Assembly (NCBI GenBank): GCA_947561715.1
Contig: OX387197.1
Location: 20,444,266 to 20,508,265 of the forward strand
Source of the DNA: Ascidia mentula
Taxonomy: Eukaryota > Chordata > Ascidiacea > Phlebobranchia > Ascidiidae
DNA length: 64,000 nt
Reading direction: 5' to 3'
This document shows positions 27,653 to 37,765 of the stretch, in pieces. A program made the translations under genes and the position numbers. Below the pieces are notes generated by a model that saw only the letters and a list, made by a program, of their open reading frames with translations, did no database searches and was not told the origin of the DNA. Positions within the stretch are counted from its first letter, which is position 1; each line of letters starts with the position of its first letter.

Positions 27653-30230
27653 TTACAACGATTGTTGTTGAATTTCGTCGTCCTTTCTATTTGTGGATGA
27701 CAATTCTGAAACTTCATCGGTTTCGTTGTTTGGGATTTTCAGCATCCACACACGGTCAGGAGGGGCAAAAAACGTCCTGTAAACAAAACGGATGTTGTTT
27801 GTTGGAGATGTTTCATTATTTTGTGTGACGTAACTTTCAGGTCAAAATGGAACGAAACATCAACAGAATTCTTGATATGGATTTGAATTGTTGACATTGT
27901 GAACGAACACGTTTGGTGAAATAGTGAGAAAAGGCATGTGGCAATGCTCTGTCATTTATAGCTAGTCGTAAAGGTTTCGCAGAAATAAAAGAAATAACAG
28001 GGAGAAATTTCATTGGCCAATTAATTTACTCACATATAGATAAGGGAAAAGAGCAAGGCCCCAAGGCAGTCGCCGACCCACCACACCCAGTGATACCTCC
28101 ACACAGTTCCTCCCAGTACAAGTGCGGGACCGAACGCCCTCGACGGGTTAAGGCAACCGGCCCCAATCCACTTCCTGTAACAATAACGATTTTGCAATAA
28201 CATTGCATCGTTATCGGTTAAACAAAACATCAAATGCATACCCAGCAATAATTCCCTGGAAGACAGTGATTCCGATTGCCAGAGGTCCAGTTGCTTGGTC
28301 GTAAGTTTTGTCAACTACCATCATGTTGGCGAAAAACACCATTGCGCCAGTTGTAATTATTTCGCAACAGAGGATGGCCGAAATATTGGCGTCTTCAGCT
28401 ATTAAAAAAGGTCCAGGATCGTCACCTTTCACCGCCTGTTTAGAAACACGCAAAACCGTTTTAATCACATGCAAAAAATGCAAAGTGTGTAACCTAAAGG
28501 ATAATTGAAGGATAACTTACTATAGATATAACCCAATGATTTGCAGCTCAGAGAAAGGCCATAAATTTGGTGCTATTGGATTAAATCTATAGTTGTTTTA
28601 TATAAGTCAGTCTATCCAAAACAGTGCACTAAATAATTTGCAGAAAGCAGCATGGATAGAAGGAACGTAAACCACATGCAAGTAGTAAGGTTGAATGCTG
28701 CAAGTATATGCAAGGTTTGTCCAATCAGCACCAAATACTGCGAGATCAGCGGCCACAAGCAAAGTCGCAGGGAAACTGCTGAATTTATAATATTCATAAC
28801 TTTCATAATAGGTATTTATACAAACAGAATAGATAAAATCTTTATAAATAATCGCTAAGTTACCTGTGCTATGACCGCCCCCAGCGTTGATCCCAGACAC
28901 TGCATGATGACGTATGGCAGAAACATCCATGGAGACAACACTCCTGTCACCAGAAAACCCACCGAGATTGCTGGATTGAAGTTGATTATGCTACACAAAA
29001 GTACAAGATTGTTGTAGTTAAGCGAAGTTACGCACTTATTTTTTTTATATGTTACATTCCAATTCTATGTTAGATTGCTGTTTTGCGTGCAGGAATGTTT
29101 GCCAACTAAAACAACAACTTCACGCATCGTTTACAGCAGTTCCGATCTTGTCAAAAAGAAAGGTCGGAGCGTGTAGAATTTTCACGAAACGGGATTAACA
29201 CGTAGTATTGTTTTTTTTTTCTTTTTAGAAGTTGCCTTTCTTTTAGATTTGAAGGATTGCCTCTAAACTCGATGAATTGGAGAAAGTTGTTTTGGGAGCT
29301 TAAGCGAAAATTAGGGTTTTGGTCAAATTGTGATCCAAGCCTAAAAAACTGTCAGAAGTTGCGTCGTTCGTTTGTAAGTTGGGTGAGACTATTGCAGAAC
29401 TACCATGGGTATAAAAACGTATAAAATTCATGTTAATTTCGAAATAATCCAAGACGGCGTTCATGTATACAACGAAACTAAACACATTCGTGCTACTTGG
29501 AAATTAGTAACAACGAATACCACTTAAAAGCTAATCAAAAGTTAGTTTATTTACCAAACTTTCCAAAACAAAACAACGAACATCCAAACTGCGAAGCCAG
29601 CCTGAAATGCCGGCATGAGAGTGGAAACCAAATAATCCGCTCCCCATTCTTGTGGCAGGATGGTTCTGCAAAACATCATCACCACAACGTAACAGCACCA
29701 TGTACGGCGAACAATACACCCCACACTCATAAAAAATATTTTACCCGTTTGCTAAATGCCGCTGGGGTAATATTACTACATGGTTAAAGCTTTGTGGGTG
29801 ATGTGCAGAGCAAACTTTACACGCTGCATGTAAAACTGCAGCTTAGTAGGCGCAAGTCATGGCAAGCACTTAACCTTCTCCTTGACCTGTAACGATGTTG
29901 AGCTACAAAATCCTTTTCTGTGGTATTGAAATAAATCCTGCCAAGCATGTTACCTACATGTAAAATCTCTTATTTGGCCAAAGGTAAACCCAAACCTGTT
30001 TTTGTTATTCAAAATTTACACTAGACAGTGAAACTTTTGCTTTACCTGTTCAACAATGGGTATTCGATGGGCTTCGTCGTAGCAACAACCATTGATCCCC
30101 AAAATGTGTGCAAAACCATTGCAAAAAATTCGGCGAGCAGAGGTTGAACGACATAAAGCAGGATGTCTTTTCTCGATGCCTCCCGATATCGCTGTAAAAT
30201 TCCTTTTCCACTACTTCCACTGGCAGGCAT
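27653..30230 (-). CDS. Aquaporin (AQP8-like), copy A
   Basis: Six-helix water or solute channel of the MIP family in the plasma or an internal membrane. Exons 30046-30230, 29555-29665, 28864-28990, 28242-28435, 28034-28174 and 27653-27776 join in frame to 293 aa. The first pore motif, FNPAISVG, is at about 104-106. The second is NPS instead of NPA (GAGCLNPSRAFGPA, Asn about 215), followed by YHWVWWVGDCLGAL, which fits the AQP8-type half. A Cys lies two residues before the second Asn. The start MPASGSSGKG precedes a cytosolic N-tail and helix 1 (VVQPLLAEFFAMVLHTFWGS). The polar C-tail ends DDEIQQQSL. A near-identical copy lies 1.35 kb upstream in the same orientation. Subfamily assignment is by motif only; ammonia, peroxide or water transport cannot be separated by eye. 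Confidence 0.88.
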
Positions 30231-31584
30231 ATTCCAAAATACTTTGTTAAATCTGCAGATGTCAGGATAAAGTGAATAAATTGAACAGTGGTTTCACGGA
30301 ATGCGTAAGAGTTAAACAAAGCATGATGTGATGCATAGAGCAGAAGTCACAGCGGTTGATTACGTACAATTTATAAGCTAAATGGGACGTTCGAAACATG
30401 TTGGTACCTTTTTCCAACAAGATATATGCAAGCGTTTGGTTTCACACTGGTCTCAACAGCTCTTTAAAGACAACTTTATCTTATTGGGAAGTAACTGTTG
30501 CGCACTGGCGACTGCATTTTCAAAAAATTTCAATTTCAATTTCAAATATTAGGACAAACCTTGTTCCAACCAACCACCTCAACGAGTCAATAAAACTAAA
30601 AAGTAATAACGTTGTAAAATGGTGGCAATTGGGAGGCTTATTCGCCTGTCCCGAGCAAGAACTATACAAACAATGGCTTTACTGGCCTGGTAGATTTTCT
30701 TTGAATGCTAACTATACGAGCATTGAACGAAAAGACTTCTCTGCGTGGAAATATGTGGCCATTTTGGTACTCACACAAATGTTACCTATCTGACCTCACT
30801 TTGGCGTTTCTCGGTAAATAACTTCAACAACTTCTCCTTTCTACCTCATGCTTTCTGGGTGCGTTATTAGAAAAAATGGCTAAGCTCCGGCTTGCAAGCA
30901 AACATTACCCAACTAAACTAATTGCACATCTCACTTTCGGGTCCGAAGGTTTCATAAAACATTCCCATGAAAAAGTAACGAAATTTATTTAAAAGGCCGA
31001 AAAAGATCGAAAGCAATGCATTCATTTCTTTAGCATTAGGGCTTTTTTTAGCAGAACATTTGTGCGCACTGGCCGTCTCAAGTTTCGTTGCCTTTTTCAC
31101 CAACTGACAAATTTTGAACGCTACAAGGTGTTGCCTGTTGATTTAACCACGAGCGTTTTTTAGTAGACAGCAGGCTCAAAATAAATTAGCTGTTGGGTAA
31201 GAAACCGATATTCCACTTGTACAACATGTTCGTTTTGGCTTCAAAGCAAAATCACATGCTGCCCTAGTGTGCGCAAAATAAAATACAAGATACATCAAAT
31301 CACTTTTGCAAGGTTGGATGCTTTAAATTTTAACAAAATTTGTCACTAAGAGGTTTCCCACAACTATAAGGTTCTCGCTGACTTTAGTATTGCAACGGGC
31401 ATCAGTACACTAACAAAAATCAGCATTGAACAAGCAAGCAAAATTGGTTACTCATAAGGCTTTGTTGTTTTGTACAAGCATATTTTATTTGGCAATGGGT
31501 TTCCTTTTCATGCCTAGTTAAACAAGGCACGTTGTCTTACATTGTAAAAAAAGCACTCAAAAGGTCGCTGTTTGAAAAATTGCG
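30231..31584. other. Spacer between the two aquaporin genes
   Basis: There is an open frame of 131 codons on the plus strand (30398-30793) and one of 61 on the minus strand (30918-31103). Neither shows family resemblance or exon partners, so I do not call a gene. Confidence 0.4.
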
Positions 31585-33564
31585 TTACATCGATTGTTGT
31601 TGAATCTCAAGGTCGTTCCTATCTGTGGATGCCAATTCCGAAACTCGATGTCTTTTGTAAAGTATTGAAATCTTTAGCAACCACACGCGGTCGGGAGGAG
31701 CAAAGAACAACCTATCCACAAACGAAATAACGCGTGAATAAATAAACGCAGCAATTCTTACTAAAACTGAACGGATTTGTTAGGAACAAATACATTATAA
31801 AACTATTAATGTGTAATATCATCACCACCTTCGGTGAAAAAGTATAGGTTGGGAATTATGAGAAAGTTTTAAGTCGTCAAATTTTATGTCGATATCGTTT
31901 TTACAGTGAAAGGTGATCATACGCTACATGAACAAGCTTACGCATATCTCATAAACTTTTTGAAGCGATTTTTCATAACCCAGGTAATATCATTTAGAAA
32001 CCTTTTTAATAATACGTACGTTTGTGTGTGTATGTTTGAAGTTAAACTTACATATAGATAAGGGAAAAGAGCAAAGCCCCAAGGCAGTCGCCGACCCACC
32101 AGACCCAGTGGTACCTCCACACAGTTCCTCCCAGTACAAGTGCGGGACCAAACGCCCTCGACGGGTTAAGGCAACCGGCCCCAATCCACTTTCTGTAAAA
32201 ATAAACAGTCCTGCAGTGACACTAACTCAATGCGTTTGATTAAAAACCAGTTCTATACCCAGCGATAATTCCCTGGAAGACAGTGATTCCGATTGCCAGA
32301 GGTCCAGTTGCTTGGTCGTACGTTTTGTCAACTACCATCATGTTGGCGAAAAACACCATTGCGCCAGTTGTAATTATTTCGCAACAGAGGATGGACGAAA
32401 TATTGGCGTCTTCAGCTATTAGAAATGGACCGGGATCGTCATTTTTTACCGCCTATAAAGTGAATAATATTGTTTTCTCGCCCATAAATGGATGTAGGAA
32501 AAATACAAAATGTCGTAAAAAAACATAAACTAAGTGACGGAAATAATGTTTGTGTTTTTAATCAAACTGCACTTAAAACAACTTTTGTACATTAGAATGA
32601 TACGAGAGATTTATAAAAAGCAAGTGAGTCAACACAATCATAAAATGTTTTTAGTGCCTTAAAGCTTTTATACCTACACCAACTTGGTACATAGTATGCA
32701 AAATTGTACCAGTCTGTGTTAGTATTTTATAATATATAATTTATTTTGCAAATTTAGCACAGCCATGTCACCTGTGCTATGACCGCCCCCAGCGTTGATC
32801 CCAGACACTGCATAATAACGTATGGCAGAAACATCCATGGAGACAACACTCCCGTCACCAGAAAACCCACGGAAATTGCTGGATTGAAGTTGATTATGCT
32901 ACACAAAAACGTTTGATGAACACATTTCTGATGGTATAGCTGTGATTGCGCACAGAAAAAATTGACATTGAGTCGTTGTGTTCTAAACAATAACGTAGGG
33001 CACAAATACTGCAGAAATTCCACAAAACGTCAGTTGTTTGTTTTGCAGCGTGGATTTACAAGCTTACCACTTAAAAGCACATCAAAAGTTAGTTTATTTA
33101 CCAAACTTTCCAAAACAAAACAACAAACATCCAAACTGCGAAGCCAGCCTGAAATGCCGGCATGAAAGTGGAAACCAAATAATCCGCTCCCCATTCTTGT
33201 GGAAGGACCGTTCTGCAAAACACTCTATTAATTATAACAGAAGTAATATGGCGAACAATAGGCATCGAACTGTTTACAGTGGCTACGAAAACAGACATGT
33301 TTTTTTGCTGTTTCAACAGATAAAGCGTTGATTGATTTCTAGCTTATCGTTAGAAAAGTAGCCGATAAGTGCTCCCTACCTGTTCAACAATGGGTATTCG
33401 ATCGGCTTTGTTGTAGCGACAACCATTGATCCCCAAAATGTGTGCAAAACCATTGCAAAAAATTCGGCAACCAGGGGTTGAACGACATAAAGCAGGATGT
33501 CTTTTCTCGATGCCTCCCGATATTGCTGTAAAATTCCTTTTCTACTACTTCCACTGGCAGGCAT
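31585..33564 (-). CDS. Aquaporin (AQP8-like), copy B
   Basis: Tandem duplicate of copy A. Exons 33380-33564, 33102-33212, 32772-32898, 32259-32452, 32052-32192 and 31585-31711 have lengths 185, 111, 127, 194, 141 and 127. The first five match copy A exactly and the total is 294 aa. It has the same pore motifs, FNPAISVG and GAGCLNPSRAFGPA, so the unusual second motif NPS is shared and not an error. The N-terminus differs by only a few residues (MPASGSSRKGILQQYREASR). The last exon is the most divergent part and ends QQQSM. Intron edges beside exon 2 are also near identical in both copies, which suggests recent duplication or conversion. Five of six exons are flanked by consensus GT-AG sites. 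Confidence 0.88.
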
Positions 33565-34676
33565 TCCTAAGTTGGTATTGTTCTAAATAAGTCTACATCT
33601 ACAATGAAGCGGTTAGCTTCTTTGCCTTTGCCGTGATATGATTGCATACGACACACATAAGTTAAACAGAATATGAGCAGTTAATTGTTCGGAAGCTACG
33701 CCAATTGACGTCATAAACTTTGTCTATGTTCACAGTGGCGACTTAATTTCAGTAACGTTATTCGTACGTTATTAAATTCGGTAGTGTTTGTTTCGTGCAT
33801 CTGATTTAGGCATATGCATGTAGGTTTCAATACTCGGATTCGATTTCGATGTTTGAATTCAATTAAACGTATAGTTTTACGCAAAATAATGGGTGCCAAT
33901 GCGTTAGTTAGAGAGCACGCTTTCTACAAAACAGGCCTATATGTAGGCCTAATAGTCAAATATATATTGTGTATATAAGTTTCGCATTGTTTATGTTTTA
34001 AGTCGTACACATTAGTGCGTCGTACAACCCATTTCCTGCTTGCGTATATGCGTCATCTTTTGATTTGTAGTTAGTTATATAGTCGGTTTGAGGTCGATAC
34101 ATGCAAGGCGTGATATAACATTACATATAACCCTAAAGGTTTCTGAAACCTTTGTTTGGCATATATATTCTCCATTTGGGCACGAGGCAATCAGACAACA
34201 CTACTGAAATGCAACTTTTCCACTGGCATGCAATTTATTCTCATTCTTAACCTTTCCAAACTTGACCTCTGTCCTCCCTCTTTAAATTAAAGCTAACCGA
34301 CAAGATGTACTTTATGTGACGTTTATGCTAACATAATGTCAGTATTGTATATGAAATCTGCGACCATTGTGAACGAACTAAACGACATTGCGGCTCAATT
34401 ACAAGAGAGAGACACACACAAAAGCAAAGTAGTCATATTACATAATTAATCACTCGATTTGCTGGTGATGTTTTATATACAAATAGACACGACTTAATCA
34501 TGAAAAAATAGAAGTCCGCAAGTCGCACTGCAATACACTGAACTCTAACAAATATCTGATTTGCCATAGACCTACATGTCTCAAATAACCAAATAGCTAA
34601 CTGAGTTAACAGAAAAAGACGCTGACAATCGAACATAGTGGGCTTGCAGTGGACAAGACAAGTTTATCCACTTTGT
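33565..34676. other. Non-genic stretch upstream of aquaporin copy B
   Basis: No supported ORF or RNA is visible. AT-rich. The right part leads into a dispersed repeat at 34677. Confidence 0.4.
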
Positions 34677-34795
34677 GTCGTTGTTATAACCATGTCACGT
34701 AATCTACAGTTTAATGCCGAACTGCATTTGCATATTCAAACAGATCAGTTATATATTGCATGTTAAATGCAATCGTACATTATCGCCATGACAAG
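34677..34795 (+). repeat. Dispersed direct repeat, copy 1
   Basis: Shares TATAACCATGTCACGT and a similar following stretch of about 115 bp (about three quarters identical by eye) with 35905-36015, in the same orientation. The class of element is unknown. Confidence 0.6.
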
Positions 34796-35787
34796 ATTAT
34801 TGTGACTCAAAAGCTTTTCGCCAGTTGGGATTAATCCCACAAGCTTAAACAGAAACATTTGTCCATGCAACCTGCAATTATTACACAACAGGCGTTTGGC
34901 ATTCCACTCTTTGCGCTTGTGCCATCGGGCCATTGCCGTATTGGGGAACCATTATAATCTCTGCAAATTGAAACTTCAAGTCTATTTGCGACGCAGCATC
35001 ATGCTGTTTACACATGGTTTACGGTATCAGCCTTTTTTATCAGCCTTTTTTATCAACGCACCATCGAAGAGCTGGTAGATAGATGGATACTTTTCCAAGG
35101 GACTTGTGTGTTTAATTCGTTGTCATGAAATCCAACAATGTTTTGATCCACCCCATGCGATCCACCCCATACTTAAATTCCTGCAACTGACGTGACCGTT
35201 TCTACGTTGTTGACTCTTCGCTGAACATTTCATAGGACTATGGAGGTGAGGTTTATCCGACAAAAAACATGCTTTTCTTCGCGGCATGTCACTGCATAAG
35301 TATGTCGGTAAACAACCGTAACACGTCTTTCGCAACTTCGCCTAATCCTCATTGATTACGTTAACCATTTCTTTCACTTCCTTTATTAAAAGTTTTTTTT
35401 AGGTCTTGGTAAGTTTTGTCACCGAATCTTTCGCATTTTTCGCCGTCCGATTGACGTCTTCTTAAAGGCCGATTATGTGTAGATAAAAGCCTTATTACAT
35501 TGTACTATTACAAAGCCACCAACGGAGGTAAACAGATTAAGGACCTGTGTCACTTGCTGCTTACAAGGTCAGCCTCACAAACATGTAACTGCCCATTATC
35601 ATTTGTGGCAGTTTTCTTTTTCGTCCATGCGTAATTATGTTGTGATTTTATCCGTTATATAAGAATTTTGCCGATATATCCCATACAAAAATCAACCGGC
35701 ACATTTCTTAAATCTAAAATTGTCCAAACATCTGGGAAATATTTCCGCAGCGGATAAAGAAGTTTTTACCTTAACTGCGTAACATTG

Positions 35788-35873
35788 GGTAACTTCTAAA
35801 GAAACATCACCCAGGCAGGTCAACATATGCGATTTACAGATCTGCCTGGGTGACGGTTCTTTAGCATCTTCCC
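35788..35873. mobile_element. Tiny fold-back element with 8-bp direct repeats
   Basis: The arms 35796-35821 and 35839-35864 are complementary over 23 of 26 bases, with a 17-nt loop and weaker pairing outside. Both sides carry the identical octamer TAACATTG (35780-35787 and 35874-35881), which looks like a target-site duplication. It is probably a minimal MITE; a hairpin RNA gene is the alternative. Confidence 0.65.
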
Positions 35874-35904
35874 TAACATTGCCTTTTTCCTTTTTTCACT
35901 CTCA

Positions 35905-36015
35905 GTCGCTGTTATAACCATGTCACGTGATCTACCGTTTATAGTCGCAGTGTATTTGCATAATCAAAACTGATCAGTATATTCAATGTATCTTAAATCA
36001 AATTTATTGACATGA
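35905..36015 (+). repeat. Dispersed direct repeat, copy 2
   Basis: Second copy of the sequence at 34677-34795, again starting TATAACCATGTCACGT after GTCGCTGT. Confidence 0.6.
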
Positions 36016-36058
36016 CACCAACAGGCATACAGAGCATTCAACTATTGAACTGCTACAG

Positions 36059-36271
36059 CAGGGCTGATCCTAGTAAATGCGAGATCCGTTTTTAAAAAAG
36101 TATACAGGTTCTGTATATTTCCAAAAAAAAAGAAATCTCAATTTAACTTCAATTTTTTGTCTTCATAGTCAATTTCAGGTCCCCAAGAAGCGCGGCCCCA
36201 ACCTAAAAGCGCGGGGTCACCGTGTGGCCCTATTTGGTGAAATCGGTGAAATGTGCCTAGGAGCGGCCCTG
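36059..36271. mobile_element. hAT-like MITE (ends only, no clear duplication)
   Basis: The left end CAGGGCTGATCCTAG and the complement of the right end CAGGGCCGCTCCTAG match at 13 of 15 positions and begin with CAG as hAT ends do. The flanking octamers differ, so the duplication has decayed or a border is off. The ORF inside (36077-36298) is not a gene. Confidence 0.55.
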
Positions 36272-36332
36272 TTGTTTAAAGTAAATTGGGCTGCGTAATT
36301 AGGGATACGGTAAGAATAGAAAGATACTTTTA

Positions 36333-36523
36333 CACCGGGTCACAAAGCTTTTTCCATACTTGATCCACATGTAACATAGAAATCTGTGCGAATATTAACG
36401 CTACGATTTCGTGTAGTATTTTAAGTTCAAAAAATAACAGGTGGTGGCCCTGTTTACACCTAATCATTAAAATTCACAGACTTATATGTGGGTGAAGTTT
36501 GGAAAAAACTTTGTGACCCGGTG
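36333..36523. mobile_element. Tc1/mariner-type MITE flanked by TA
   Basis: The inverted ends start CACCGGGTCACAAAG on both sides, and similarity continues for roughly 55-60 bp (CTTTTTCCATACTT against TTTTTTCCAAACTT, then CCACAT). It is flanked by TA on both sides (36331-36332 and 36524-36525), as expected for Tc1/mariner. The 191-bp element is almost all inverted repeat and has no coding capacity. Confidence 0.8.
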
Positions 36524-36529
36524 TAGTAG

Positions 36530-37181
36530 TATTTTCCGAAAGAATATTAATTCTAATTTGGCTGCGACAATGGTCGGATGAGAGAAAAGAAAACGTTTCT
36601 CTTTTCGTTGCTGAAGGTTACAGTCTTACGTGTGGTGTAACATATATTGAAGGTTGTGTGTTTATAAAATTAAGCGAATTACGCCAGATATATCTTTGCA
36701 ATGTATTTTATTTGCATGCCAATAATGCTTTAGGTATGGGCTAGTTGTGACTAACTACTCCATAAAGTTTGCGTTTTGCAGAAGTTGTTACTGTACGCTG
36801 TTCTAAGGTCCAAACTTATGCTTTATTGATTAAATATTCATTTGCAGCAACGTGTTGATATTTTGCCTGTGTAAAAATGGTTTCTAGTCATGATGACAAC
36901 ACATGTTTTTTGCCTATCCAAAACAACATATTTAACACATGATTAATAAGTAAAACTAACTTCTTGAGCCATGTAGTACATTATTGCAGTAACAAGTGTC
37001 AATTAAACTGGTTTGTGCAGTAGGTTCCCATAAGTTGTCTATATTAAATACTAGAGATTGAAATGAGAACTATTTTCTTGATGTGAAGTATATCAATACA
37101 TTCATTTAGACTGGTTGCACATGGATGGAGATTTATTTGTGTAACCACATTTTCAGGTTGTAAGTTTTTAATAAATTAAGC
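36530..37181. other. Spacer and 5' flank of ATP5ME
   Basis: No ORF of interest. A splice-acceptor-like ttttcag at 37150-37155 lies 26 bp upstream of the ATP5ME start, compatible with a non-coding first exon or spliced-leader addition. Confidence 0.4.
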
Positions 37182-37654
37182 ATGGCCACACCTGTGCAGG
37201 TTTCCCCTTTAATTAAGGTATGTTGAACATCGTCTCTAATGACTAATTTCTACACCAGGTTTTAATATTTCTGTTTTTTTTCTCTTCTGAATATAGACTG
37301 CTAGGTGGGGACTTCTTTCATTAGGAGTCCTTTATGGTTACAAGCATTATGGTAAAACATATACACATTTTTGTTGGTTTAAAATTGCTAACCACACATT
37401 ATGTTGAAGGTACTGTAAAGGTTAAACGAGAAAATGAAAGGAAGGTGGAAATAGAAATCCGGGACAAATACCTTGCGGACAAGGCTGCCGCTGAAGAAAA
37501 AGGTAATCATGATGTAAACTACTGTTATGTGTTTAATGTTTGTATGACTACTGTTATATATTCAATGTTTGTATGATTATGATTGCTTTTTTCAGCTCGA
37601 ATTGAATATGAAAGGGAATCCATACTGTTCCAAAAATCTCCACCAAAAGAATGA
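37182..37654 (+). CDS. ATP5ME: ATP synthase subunit e, mitochondrial
   Basis: Small inner-membrane subunit of the F1Fo ATP synthase, involved in enzyme dimerisation and cristae shape. Four exons (37182-37217, 37297-37351, 37410-37502, 37596-37654) give 80 aa. The start MATPVQVSPLIKTARW matches vertebrate MVPPVQVSPLIKLGRY. The membrane segment LLSLGVLYGYKHYG follows, with a G-x-x-x-G-like packing face. Then comes a charged helix (RKVEIEIRDKYLADKAAAEE) and the tail IEYERESILFQ matching the family's ELAEDDSILK. A poly(A) signal AATAAA lies at 37706-37711, 52 bp past the stop. The gene converges on ADAR, with stop codons 112 bp apart. Confidence 0.93.
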
Positions 37655-37705
37655 AATTTTAACTGCATTAATACTTTGTTTTGTGCGTGAAACCCCAGTT
37701 CCTCC

Positions 37706-37711
37706 AATAAA
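37706..37711 (+). terminator. Poly(A) signal of ATP5ME
   Basis: Canonical AATAAA on the coding strand 52 bp after the stop codon, before the convergent ADAR stop. Confidence 0.65.
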
Positions 37712-37765
37712 ACATTTGTTTTGGTTGATATAAAAGTTACTTTGTAAAAACGTAAAAAGGGTCAG

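Noticed and set aside
30398-30793. 131-codon plus-strand ORF between the aquaporins
   Set aside because: No domain, no exon partners, and composition like random AT-rich DNA.
36077-36298. 73-codon ORF with Arg/Lys-rich centre
   Set aside because: It lies within the hAT-like MITE at 36059-36271.
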